This document shows positions 1-7,669 of a DNA stretch of 9,445 nt, piece after piece. Position 1 is the stretch's first letter; every line of letters begins with the position of its first letter. Under the pieces are notes generated by a model, which was not told the DNA's origin, made no database searches, and was given only the letters and a program-made list of their open reading frames with translations. The position numbers and the translations under genes are program-made. Origin of the DNA: Bacteroidota bacterium (GTDB lineage Bacteria; Bacteroidota; Bacteroidia; B-17B0; B-17BO). The stretch covers positions 1 through 9,445 of the forward strand of contig JANXRU010000388.1 of the NCBI GenBank assembly GCA_025356715.1. Direction: 5' to 3'.

Positions 1-347
1 GATGTTGCTAAACGAGACAATAATACATAAGCACCACTTACTGTAACTGTATTAGCGCTTAAAAAAGTACTTGCAAAAGCATTTAATGTTGCTGTAGCTG
101 ATGCATAAGGCGATTTAAATGTACTGAATCCAATTGCAGGATTGTTTCTGTAATAATGCTTATTATAAAAATACCATAAGGTATCATTTGTTCCAGCCGT
201 TGCAATCTTAGCACTAGCTGTTGAACTGTTCATTGTTAACTGCTTTGTAGTCGCAGGCATTGTTTCTGTAATAAGTTGAGCACTTTGTGCTACCGAAGCA
301 TTGCTAATAAATGCAAGTGCTCCAAAAATAAGTAATGTTTTTTTCAT
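1..347 (-). CDS. Exported protein, N-terminal part only (possible T9SS cargo)
   Basis: Reading the minus strand from an ATG at 347-345, the frame stays open for 115 codons to the window edge, so only the N-terminus is present. It starts MKKTLLIFGALAF and has a clear signal peptide: Lys-Lys, a hydrophobic core, and a probable cut after SVA at residue 20, before Gln21. The mature part is rich in Thr, Ser, Ala and Asn. It contains a YFYNKHYYRNN stretch near residue 65 and a TVTVSGAYVLL strand near residue 102. That strand resembles SATVSGVIVGFF in the neighbouring cargo protein, so the two may be paralogues with a similar beta-sandwich. A T9SS sorting domain would lie beyond the window and is only inferred. 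The leader just before the ATG is almost pure A with a few C, with no Shine-Dalgarno sequence, as is usual in Bacteroidota. Function is not recognised. The open frame and signal peptide are solid. Confidence 0.8.
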   Translation of the reverse strand, partial: MKKTLLIFGALAFISNASVAQSAQLITETMPATTKQLTMNSSTASAKIATAGTNDTLWYFYNKHYYRNNPAIGFSTFKSPYASATATLNAFASTFLSANTVTVSGAYVLLSRLAT

Positions 348-423
348 TTTGTTTTGTTTTTTTGATTAATAATTATTTAAGAAATAGAGGTCGAAAAATT
401 CACTTTATTAAGCAGGTCTGAGA

Positions 424-463
424 ATTAAAGGATTCAATATGAACTCATATTGAATCCTTTAAT
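424..463 (-). terminator. Perfect 19-bp hairpin, likely terminator of the 480-1517 gene
   Basis: Bases 424-442 and 445-463 are exact reverse complements (19 bp) around a 2-base AC centre. On the minus strand the hairpin starts 16 bases after the TAA stop of the cargo gene, where an intrinsic terminator should sit. The stem is AT-rich, with only four G-C pairs, and no clean T-tract follows it. It could therefore be a weak terminator or a 3'-end stabilising structure that lets some transcription run on into the gene at 347. Confidence 0.6.
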
Positions 464-479
464 AAATATTGAATTATTA

Positions 480-1517
480 TTACTTATTCAAAATTAAACG
501 TTGTACCATTCTATCTTTTCCATTACAAACAGTAACAAAATAAACGCCATTAGTTAAGTTTGATAAATCTAAAGAAAGCAAGTCGTTATAAATACCATCA
601 TACTTATTATCAATAAAAATTTGTCCTAATGCGTTAGATACAGTAATAGATAAATTCTCTTTATCTTGCAAGATTACCGCAACATTTACTAATCCAGTAG
701 TTGGATTTGGCAAAATTGTAACATTAGAACTTAATCCTAAGTTTTCAGATATACCTGAAGATACAGTACCACACATTTTTGGCAAATACAATAAATTTCC
801 TTTAGTAGTTGCACCCCAAGCAATTGACATATCATGCCAAGTTCCATCACTCCATCTTTCCCATGCTAAATTTGTTGGAGCTGCAGATTGATTCCAAACA
901 ACAGCTGTATCTCCAGCAGTAATTGGCACAACTAAAGAAGCATAAAAACCTCCAGTTGCAGGAACTGCTATTGGTGTAGCAAAATTAAAAGTATAATAAA
1001 ACAAACTATTCGTTGTTGTATGAGCAGCAGTAATAGCACCTAAAGTAGCAACTGTACCGCCAAGTATTGAACTAGGTGTTGTTGTTGCATTTGTACCATT
1101 ATATAAAGCCATACCCACAGTCGTTGTAGGAGCTCCGCCAGTACCTCTAGTTCCTGAGTTGAAAAACCCAACAATAACACCAGATACAGTAGCGCTCGTT
1201 AAATTACTATAAGAAGAGGCAGCAAAAAAATTAGCTTTCTCTGCATCCTGGTAACAGTTTGATCCAAATACATAACCAGCCGCTGGACTGCATCCAGGAG
1301 TAGCTGTATCAGATGAAGCGCCCCCAATTGATAATGAAGAGCTAGTAAGAGATGTTAAAGTATCGCAAAGAATAGCGGTAGAACCAACAGTAATTGACTG
1401 TTGAGCTAATTTTGTTGAAGCAAAGATACCCGTGTTTTTGGATATTTTACCATTTAATTGTGCAACAGCACAAAAAGATAATCCAATTGAAGCAATTGTA
1501 AGTAGAGTTTTTTTCAT
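480..1517 (-). CDS. Secreted protein with C-terminal T9SS type A sorting domain
   Basis: A complete 345-residue protein starting ATG AAA AAA ACT. Residues 1-19 form a Sec signal peptide (MKKTLL, hydrophobic core, AVA cut before Gln20). Residues of about 55-255 are Thr/Ser/Gly/Ala-rich with alternating hydrophobic strands and probably make a beta-sandwich of unknown function. Three cysteines, near residues 76, 87 and 249, could form disulfides outside the cell. Residues 265-345 match the T9SS type A C-terminal sorting domain: ILPNPTTG at its start, then a VSNALGQ strand, then LDLSNLTNGVYFV, ending in QRLILNK. In this family the domain directs the protein across the outer membrane and is normally removed by the PorU sortase, after which the protein is released or fixed to the surface. 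I see no catalytic motif, so it may be a structural, adhesive or binding protein. A hairpin follows the stop, and a -7-like box lies 23 bases upstream of the start. Confidence 0.9.
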   Translation of the reverse strand: MKKTLLTIASIGLSFCAVAQLNGKISKNTGIFASTKLAQQSITVGSTAILCDTLTSLTSSSLSIGGASSDTATPGCSPAAGYVFGSNCYQDAEKANFFAASSYSNLTSATVSGVIVGFFNSGTRGTGGAPTTTVGMALYNGTNATTTPSSILGGTVATLGAITAAHTTTNSLFYYTFNFATPIAVPATGGFYASLVVPITAGDTAVVWNQSAAPTNLAWERWSDGTWHDMSIAWGATTKGNLLYLPKMCGTVSSGISENLGLSSNVTILPNPTTGLVNVAVILQDKENLSITVSNALGQIFIDNKYDGIYNDLLSLDLSNLTNGVYFVTVCNGKDRMVQRLILNK

Positions 1518-1539
1518 TATTATTATTTTTTAAGTTGGC

Positions 1540-1547
1540 CAAATGTA
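1540..1547 (-). promoter_or_regulatory. Candidate -7 box (TACATTTG) for the T9SS cargo gene
   Basis: On the minus strand these bases read TACATTTG, an exact match to the Bacteroidota -7 consensus TAnnTTTG. The box ends 22 bases before the ATG, which would give a leader of roughly 15 bases. No TTG (-33 element) lies at the usual 17-23 base spacing; the nearest is about 29 bases away. The motif is short enough to occur by chance, so the position is the main support. Confidence 0.45.
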
Positions 1548-1695
1548 TAAATATCTTTTTAACTTAATAAAAAAAACAAAAAAATTAACATAATTATATT
1601 CCTAACAACATTTAGATATTGATAAAATTTAAAATATAACAGCCATTTTTATGCAATTTATTGTTAATTAGCATCTTATTACTAAATAATTTAGG

Positions 1696-1703
1696 TAAAT
1701 TTG
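1696..1703 (+). promoter_or_regulatory. Candidate -7 box (TAAATTTG) for the large SPOR protein gene
   Basis: TAAATTTG matches the Bacteroidota -7 consensus TAnnTTTG exactly. It overlaps the first possible (TTG) start codon at 1701. If it is used, transcription begins near 1710, so translation must start at the ATG at 1749. No well-spaced -33 TTG was found; the closest is at 1661-1663, 32 bases upstream. Confidence 0.45.
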
Positions 1704-1748
1704 AGTTTGAATCTGAACCCAATTAGACATATTTCTCGTATAAGTGGC

Positions 1749-4700
1749 ATGCGTATTGGATGCCTTATTCTCTTTTTAATAATATTTTGTTCTTTATCAG
1801 GCTATGCGCAAATAAAAAATGAAGAAGAGATCAAAAAACAAGCTGACAAACACTTTATTGAAGAAGACTATAATTTAGCATATAAACTGTATGCCGAATT
1901 AGTTTCATATTATCCTAAAGATCCAGAATTCAATTTTCGTTTAGGAGTATGTATGATATATAGTGAGCCTGATAAAAAGAAGTCATTTTTCTTTTTAAAT
2001 ATGGCTGCAAAAGCAAAAGAGGCGCCTAAAGATTTAAAATTTTATTTGGGAAAAGCTTACCATATCAATTACCAATTTGATGAAGCACTTAAATTGTATT
2101 CGGAATATAAACTTATTGGAACATCTACTTCTATCAAAAAATTACAAGTAGATCGAGAGATTGAAGCGTGTAAAAACGGGAAACGGCTATTATCAAATAT
2201 ATCGGATCTAATTGTCATCAATAAAAAACAGCTTAATGAAGCTGATTATTTTAGAAGTTACGACTTAAAAGACATTGGCGGAAAATTGCTTGTTAAACCG
2301 GATGAATTTAGAACATCCATTGACAAGAAAAAGAAAGAAAAATCTGTCATTTATTTACCAAGAAATGGCCAACGCATTTACTATTCTAGTTATGGAGAAA
2401 ATGGTAATAAGGGAAGAGACATTTTTTTTGTAAATCAATTACCAAATGGAAGCTGGAGCAAACCACAAGCCATGCCAGCAACGATTAATACTGATTACGA
2501 TGAAGATTACCCGTTTTTGCATCCAAATGGAAAAACACTCTACTTTAGTTCTAAAGGACATAATAGCATGGGTGGATTTGATATTTTTAAAACCACTTTC
2601 GATGACGAAACTCAATCATGGTCCAAACCCTTAAATCTTGATTTTCCTGTTAACTCGCCTGATGATGATATATTGTTTGTAACGGATTCTTTAGAAAAAA
2701 CAGCTTTTTTTAGCACTGGAAGATATAGCCCATCAGGAAAAATTGATGTTTTAAAAATAAATACTGAACGTCGTCCAATGAATTTTGCAGTAATAAAAGG
2801 TACTGTATTGAAAGAAGAAGTATCACAAAGTTTAAAGGCAAAAATAACCGTTAAAAATATTGAGAACGGAGAAATAGTAGGAACATATCTTGCCGAAGAA
2901 AATGGTGATTATAATATGGAAATACCCAATGGTGGCAAATTTATCTTTACAGTTGAAATGCCAGGGTTAACAACTCAATCGGAAGGTGTAAATATTCCTA
3001 TTGCCTATTCATTAAAGCCATACAAACAAGTTATTTCATACGACAAAAAAATACTTAAAATCATAAATTATTTTGACGGACAAATTGCGGATGAAAATTA
3101 TTCAATGATGCTTGCTTTAATTGAGAAAAAAGCAAAATTAGAAATGAATGAAAACGAACCAATTAATAATGGCATTAAAGAGGCTGTAAAAATTGGAGAT
3201 AATAAATCCACAAATTTAAATGCAGTAAATACTAGTAATCCTACTATTAATGCAAACAGCAATAAAAACATTACTAATGAACAATTGCTTGAAATGTCGA
3301 AAACAGATGCAAAAGAGGCTACCGACGAAGCTGTTCAATTAAAAAAAGAAGCAGCTGATGCTTTTGGTTTAGCAACTCAAAAGACAGCTGAAGCAATTGA
3401 TATTCAAAAAGAAGCAGATGCCGTTTTAGCAAATGCTAATACAATAACTGATATAACTAAAAAAAATGAAGAACTTTCAAAAGCAAATGCATTGAAAGAA
3501 GATGCTATAACAGCAACAAACGTAGCAAATATGGCAACTAACCTTGCTAAAAAACTGGAAGTAGATGCTAATTTACAGCAAAAAGAAGCAGACTTAACCA
3601 ATCAATATGTTAAAGAAATTGAAGCGGTTACAAAAAATAAAAATAATAAAGAGGCTTTAGTAAAACTTGAAAAAATTCAAAAAGAATTAAGTGTAATTTC
3701 TACACAGAAAAATCAATCAGATGAATTATTATCATCACTAAAGGCTGAATCAGAACTTAAACAAACCGAATTAAATAAATCAGAAACAAAAAGCACTGCC
3801 ATAAACACCGATATTAATATTATCAATACTGAAGTAAAAGGGCTTGAAAAAGATTTGGTTAACGAATCGGATAATGGAATAAAAGAGAATATAAAAGCAC
3901 AAATAAAAGAGCTGAATAATGAGATAGAAATAAAAAACAAAGAACTTGAAACAAATAATCAAAAAATTTCAACGCTAAAAAATGAAGTTGGTAGTGTAAA
4001 TAAAGAATTACAAATAGCTGCAAAAATATTAAATGAAAAAACGGATGTTGTAGCCAGTAATAACTCTTCGATTGATCCAACTGAAGGGGCTATTATAACC
4101 AATACGGTAAATTCATCTACTTCTTCAACAACTGAAATCTCGGTAAATACAATAGTAAGTAATTCAACTAATACAATAGTAAGTAATTCAACTAATAAAG
4201 TATCCGAATTAAATAATACAAATGCGATAACTTCAAACACTATAGCGAATAATTCAAATGAAAATATAAAGGCGTTGAATAAAATTGATGCAAATTATAC
4301 TACTGCAAATTCTAAACTAAATGAAGCAACCGAATTAGAAAATAAATCTAATTTACTTCGTAAAGAAGCATCAACTAAAACTGGCACAGAAAAAGAAAAT
4401 CTTTTAAAACAAGCTTCAGATAATGCAAGATTAGCTACTACAAAAAAAGTAGAGGCTTCGGAAATTACTCAAAAAGAAAGTAAAGTAATTTATGAAAATA
4501 ATACTAACGAAATTATTGAATTAAAAAAAATAACTGGAACAAAAACAAATTCAGAAATAACACAAGCTACAAAACTCTTGGATGAAGCAACAGTCAACTT
4601 CAATCAAGCTCAAAAAATACGAGACGAAGCAAACGCAAACACTAATATAGCTGCTAAATTAGGCGGACTAAGTAATGCAGAAGAAAAAGAGAAAGAAGCT

Positions 4701-7571
4701 TTATTAAAACAACAAAAAGGATTAGCTATTTTAATAAAAGAAAATCCGAATTATAAAACTAAGACGGAAGAAGTTACTTCAACAAAAATTGATTCGACAA
4801 ATTTAAATGGTGGTGTTTTAGCAAAAAGACAACAATTGAAAATTGATGAGTTATTAAATCAAAGTAAAACTAATCAAGCTGAATTAGAATCAAAAGGAAA
4901 TCAATTAACTTCACAACCCGATTACAATAATCCAACTAATAAATCAGCGCAAGATTTAAAATTAAAATCTGATGGATTAAAAAATGATGCGTCTGACATC
5001 GTTATGCTTCAAGCATCCATGACTAAGCTTTCAGAAAAATTAACATTGCTTGAGGAAGTTAATACTAAAGAAAAAGAAGCTTTAAGATTACTATTTGAAA
5101 GTAATGATATTTTAACAAAAAATAAAAATGCAATTGTTTCAAGCACAGTAAGTGCTATAAAAGAAAATACAGTTGTGACAGAAACAGTAGCTGCGGTTAA
5201 CACAAACACAACTCCTGCGGTAAAAGGAAACACTGTTGTTACTGAAACAGTCGCGATTAATGCAAATACTATTAATCCTACCAAAGAAAATACAGTAACA
5301 ACAGAAACTTTAGTGGCCATTGAAACAAAAACATTAAATTCAATTGAAACAGCTACCACTCCTACTAATGAGTCCAAGGAAATTACTAGCAATAACTCTA
5401 TATCAACAAGTACAAATTCTAATACCATTGAAGAAGCTAAATTACAAGTGCCAATTAACACTTTATTGTCCGAAGCAGATAAATTAAATAATGACGCGGC
5501 AGTTCTCAGGAAATCTGCCAATTCAAAGACTGGTCCAGAAAAAGATAAAGATTTGAATGATGCAAAAACATTGGAGGCTCAATCAATTTCAAAAAAAGTA
5601 GAAGCGGCAACGAAGCAACAACAATTAAATACTGCACTATTTACAGCAAATAAACAAAGTTTGGAGGAGCTCTCGGAGATGGCAAAAGGAAAAAATATTT
5701 CAGAGTTAAGCTCCGTAAATATACAATTAACAGACGCTGATGCGCTTTTAAAACAAGCAAATAATTTAAGAACAGAGTCAAATAATTCAACCAACAATGC
5801 CGCTAAGCTCGGAGGTTATAGCAATGCGGAAGAAAAAGAAAGTTTAGCTTTGCAAAAACAAAAAGCCGTTCTTGAAGTTTATAAAAAATATTTTTCGAAT
5901 TATGTAATTAAGCAACCAAACATATTAGTTAATAATTCTAATGTTACAAACAATACTATTGATTCAAAAGCCCAACAAAGTATTGATAGTTTAGATTTAT
6001 TAGTAGATGTTAATAATGAATTATACAAAAGTTTATTTTTAAAATTAAGTTCAACTTTAAATCCAACTCAAGCTACTTTAAAATCAAAAGCACAAGTTTC
6101 TTATAAAAAGAAACAAGAGTTAACTTTTAAAGCTAGTCAAACTAAGGATTTAGAAATTAAAAAAACCACGTTGATTGAAGCAAATTTAAATGTGAAGAAT
6201 GCCATTAACTTATTAAAACAAATAAGCGAAACGACTGTTTTGGCAACTAATAATGCTACTACTCAAGCTAAAACAAATGATACACCTATTAAAGTAGTAG
6301 CCCTAAAAACAGAAGAATTAGTTGTGGCAAATTCTAATGCCTACACAAACACTAAACCCATTCCTATTGATGAAAAAATGCCAGATGGATTAGTTTATAA
6401 AGTTCAAATTGGTGCTTTTAGAAGCGCTTTACCTAATAATACATTTAAGGGCTTAAGTCCTATTGTAGGTCAAACAACTCCAAGTGGATTAATTAGATAC
6501 ATGGCAGGTAATTTTGGTAAAATAGAAAATGCTAATGCAGTTAAAAATGATTTAAATAAATTAGGATATACTGATGCTTTTGTAGTTGCATACTATAATG
6601 GAGTTAGAGTTAATTTAAATGAAGTTTTAAAAAATGCAAAATCTGCTGGTGAAAATGTTGCAGAAGCTACAAATACTGACACAAGTGCTGGATTAACAAA
6701 AAACACTTCTATTGCTAGAAATAATCAAGCAGTAAATAATACATCAACTAATAATGTGGCAAATACAGTCATAAATACTCAAGCTGTTGTTACAAGTGAA
6801 TTAGAAAAAATGAATGGGCTATTATACACTGTACAAATTGGAGTCTATTCAAAACAAACTACTAGCTCACAATTATTCAATTTAAAACCAATTTACACAG
6901 AACAGTTGCCAAGTGGCTTGTATCGATATACAGCAGGCATTTACAATCAAGCAGATTTAATAGTTGGAGATAAACGTAAGGTTGTTGATTTAGGGGTGAA
7001 AGATGCGTTTATTACCGCTTACTATAATTCGAAACGTATCGCATTCACAGATGGAAAAAAATTACAATTAGAAAACTCTAATTTAAAAATGGAAACTCAA
7101 AACCCTATCATTTTTAGTGAAAGTAATAATGTAGCTACTATTAATAATACTCCGGTAAATGTAACTACAACAGCTAATAATTCAGTTGTAGCTGAAATTC
7201 CAACTAATACATCAACATTAAATGTTACAGCATTTTCAAATGGAGTAACTTCAACGCCAATTCCAACTGCTGAAAATGGTGTAAAAACAGATGACGTTGG
7301 AATATCTTTCAAAGTTCAAGTTGGAGCGTATCGCTATCAAGTTCCAAATGATGTGGCAGCAAAATTCTTATCTATTAAAAACTGGCCTGTAAATAATTTA
7401 GTCATAAATGGACTATATATTTATACCTTTGGGAATTTTAATGCAGCTTCTTTTGCTAAAAAATTAAGAGATGAAGCTGTAGGTTTAGGAATTACAGATG
7501 CATTTGTGACCGTATATAAAGATGGCAAAAAACTTTATGGAGCAGAGGCTATACAATATCTAAATAGATAA
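1749..7571 (+). CDS. Giant exported TPR-PD40-coiled-coil protein with three C-terminal SPOR-like domains
   Basis: From ATG 1749 the protein has 1,940 residues. The frame is open from a TTG at 1701, but the ATG starts exactly at a signal peptide (MRIGCLILFLIIFCSLSGYA, cut before Gln21), and a -7-like box overlaps the TTG. There is no good lipobox. Residues of about 28-124 are TPR-like helices. Residues 205-337 carry three PD40 propeller motifs (GQRIYYSSYGENG, GKTLYFSSKGHNS, KTAFFSTGRYSPSG). Residues 346-425 resemble a CarboxypepD_reg beta domain. Residues of about 510-1495 are a Lys/Glu/Asn/Ala-rich coiled coil with a duplicated unit. Three SPOR-like domains follow at about 1547-1627, 1689-1767 and 1852-1934. 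Each begins YKVQIGAF-like and ends DAFVVAYYNG-like, and they are separated by Asn/Thr-rich linkers. SPOR domains are known to bind peptidoglycan lacking stem peptides. The front half resembles PorE of the T9SS, which instead ends in an OmpA-like domain. I infer a periplasmic, wall-binding scaffold. A T9SS, gliding or division role is possible but not shown. Confidence 0.9.
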   Translation: MRIGCLILFLIIFCSLSGYAQIKNEEEIKKQADKHFIEEDYNLAYKLYAELVSYYPKDPEFNFRLGVCMIYSEPDKKKSFFFLNMAAKAKEAPKDLKFYLGKAYHINYQFDEALKLYSEYKLIGTSTSIKKLQVDREIEACKNGKRLLSNISDLIVINKKQLNEADYFRSYDLKDIGGKLLVKPDEFRTSIDKKKKEKSVIYLPRNGQRIYYSSYGENGNKGRDIFFVNQLPNGSWSKPQAMPATINTDYDEDYPFLHPNGKTLYFSSKGHNSMGGFDIFKTTFDDETQSWSKPLNLDFPVNSPDDDILFVTDSLEKTAFFSTGRYSPSGKIDVLKINTERRPMNFAVIKGTVLKEEVSQSLKAKITVKNIENGEIVGTYLAEENGDYNMEIPNGGKFIFTVEMPGLTTQSEGVNIPIAYSLKPYKQVISYDKKILKIINYFDGQIADENYSMMLALIEKKAKLEMNENEPINNGIKEAVKIGDNKSTNLNAVNTSNPTINANSNKNITNEQLLEMSKTDAKEATDEAVQLKKEAADAFGLATQKTAEAIDIQKEADAVLANANTITDITKKNEELSKANALKEDAITATNVANMATNLAKKLEVDANLQQKEADLTNQYVKEIEAVTKNKNNKEALVKLEKIQKELSVISTQKNQSDELLSSLKAESELKQTELNKSETKSTAINTDINIINTEVKGLEKDLVNESDNGIKENIKAQIKELNNEIEIKNKELETNNQKISTLKNEVGSVNKELQIAAKILNEKTDVVASNNSSIDPTEGAIITNTVNSSTSSTTEISVNTIVSNSTNTIVSNSTNKVSELNNTNAITSNTIANNSNENIKALNKIDANYTTANSKLNEATELENKSNLLRKEASTKTGTEKENLLKQASDNARLATTKKVEASEITQKESKVIYENNTNEIIELKKITGTKTNSEITQATKLLDEATVNFNQAQKIRDEANANTNIAAKLGGLSNAEEKEKEALLKQQKGLAILIKENPNYKTKTEEVTSTKIDSTNLNGGVLAKRQQLKIDELLNQSKTNQAELESKGNQLTSQPDYNNPTNKSAQDLKLKSDGLKNDASDIVMLQASMTKLSEKLTLLEEVNTKEKEALRLLFESNDILTKNKNAIVSSTVSAIKENTVVTETVAAVNTNTTPAVKGNTVVTETVAINANTINPTKENTVTTETLVAIETKTLNSIETATTPTNESKEITSNNSISTSTNSNTIEEAKLQVPINTLLSEADKLNNDAAVLRKSANSKTGPEKDKDLNDAKTLEAQSISKKVEAATKQQQLNTALFTANKQSLEELSEMAKGKNISELSSVNIQLTDADALLKQANNLRTESNNSTNNAAKLGGYSNAEEKESLALQKQKAVLEVYKKYFSNYVIKQPNILVNNSNVTNNTIDSKAQQSIDSLDLLVDVNNELYKSLFLKLSSTLNPTQATLKSKAQVSYKKKQELTFKASQTKDLEIKKTTLIEANLNVKNAINLLKQISETTVLATNNATTQAKTNDTPIKVVALKTEELVVANSNAYTNTKPIPIDEKMPDGLVYKVQIGAFRSALPNNTFKGLSPIVGQTTPSGLIRYMAGNFGKIENANAVKNDLNKLGYTDAFVVAYYNGVRVNLNEVLKNAKSAGENVAEATNTDTSAGLTKNTSIARNNQAVNNTSTNNVANTVINTQAVVTSELEKMNGLLYTVQIGVYSKQTTSSQLFNLKPIYTEQLPSGLYRYTAGIYNQADLIVGDKRKVVDLGVKDAFITAYYNSKRIAFTDGKKLQLENSNLKMETQNPIIFSESNNVATINNTPVNVTTTANNSVVAEIPTNTSTLNVTAFSNGVTSTPIPTAENGVKTDDVGISFKVQVGAYRYQVPNDVAAKFLSIKNWPVNNLVINGLYIYTFGNFNAASFAKKLRDEAVGLGITDAFVTVYKDGKKLYGAEAIQYLNR
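4146..4193 (+). repeat. Exact 24-bp tandem duplication inside the large gene
   Basis: Bases 4146-4169 and 4170-4193 are identical 24-base units. They are in frame and encode the eight residues NTIVSNST twice, in an Asn/Ser/Thr-rich linker of the coiled-coil region. Because the DNA copies are perfect, the duplication is recent or still active, and slippage here would change protein length without a frameshift. Confidence 0.9.
4308..5105 (+). repeat. Coiled-coil repeat unit A (about 265 residues)
   Basis: This part of the large gene encodes a helical unit that reappears at 5457-6230. The first 51 residues align with no gap and share about 22 identities (for example LRKEASTKTGTEK against LRKSANSKTGPEK, and KKVEA in both). 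The strongest match is AAKLGGLSNAEEKEKEAL against AAKLGGYSNAEEKESLAL. The end of the unit (RQQLKIDELL and onward) aligns more weakly with AQQSIDSLDLL. Synonymous positions have diverged, so the duplication is old. Confidence 0.7.
5154..5340 (+). repeat. Three degenerate ~20-residue Thr/Val/Asn-rich repeats
   Basis: Between the two large coiled-coil units the protein has three imperfect copies of a unit built around ENTVVTETVA, then GNTVVTETVA, then ENTVTTETLVA. Each is followed by an Asn/Thr/Pro-containing spacer. They lack the charged heptad pattern of the flanking helices, so they probably form an extended linker. The DNA copies are diverged, so this is an older expansion than the one at 4146-4193. 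Confidence 0.7.
5457..6230 (+). repeat. Coiled-coil repeat unit B (about 258 residues)
   Basis: This is the second copy of the helical unit at 4308-5105. It starts NTLLSEADKL (unit A: NSKLNEATEL), passes through the shared AAKLGG-SNAEEKE motif and ends in a helix NLNVKNAINLLKQISE. It is followed directly by the Asn/Thr-rich linker to the first SPOR-like domain. The copy is complete relative to unit A apart from small length differences. Confidence 0.7.
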
Positions 7572-7645
7572 TCTACGTTTTTTCTAAGTTTTAATAACTC
7601 ATTTAATAATAGGTAAAAACTGTTTTTTTAATACTAATAAATACT

Positions 7646-7653
7646 TACTTTTA
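7646..7653 (+). promoter_or_regulatory. Weak -7-like box upstream of the isomerase gene
   Basis: TACTTTTA matches TAnnTTTG at all fixed positions except the last and lies 16 bases before the ATG at 7670. No -33 TTG is correctly spaced. The 98-base gap after the large gene contains no convincing hairpin terminator, so read-through from the large gene is also possible. Confidence 0.25.
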
Positions 7654-7669
7654 CTACTCGAAATTTATT

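Noticed and set aside
141..274. A 16-base direct repeat (141-156 and 259-274) inside the partial exported protein gene
   Set aside because: In AT-rich DNA of this length an exact 16-base repeat can easily arise by chance. It encodes the same short residue run (LLQKQ-like in one frame, ITET/YYRN in the used frames) only at DNA level, with no surrounding similarity.
1749..1840. Large protein as a lipoprotein because of a Cys near the end of its hydrophobic core
   Set aside because: The residues before that Cys (LIIF) do not fit a lipobox, and a normal signal peptidase I site (GYA before Gln) follows at the right distance.
3404..5797. Several minus-strand open frames of 60-170 codons inside the large gene (for example 5009-5521 and 3959-4240)
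   Set aside because: They mirror the low-complexity, AT-rich coding sequence of the plus-strand gene, have no family motifs, and read as hydrophobic Val/Leu/Ser/Phe strings, as expected from complementing Asn/Lys/Glu/Thr codons.
7572..7669. A terminator between the large gene and the isomerase gene
   Set aside because: There are T-runs but no stem with G-C pairs; the only pairing seen is a short A-run against a T-run.
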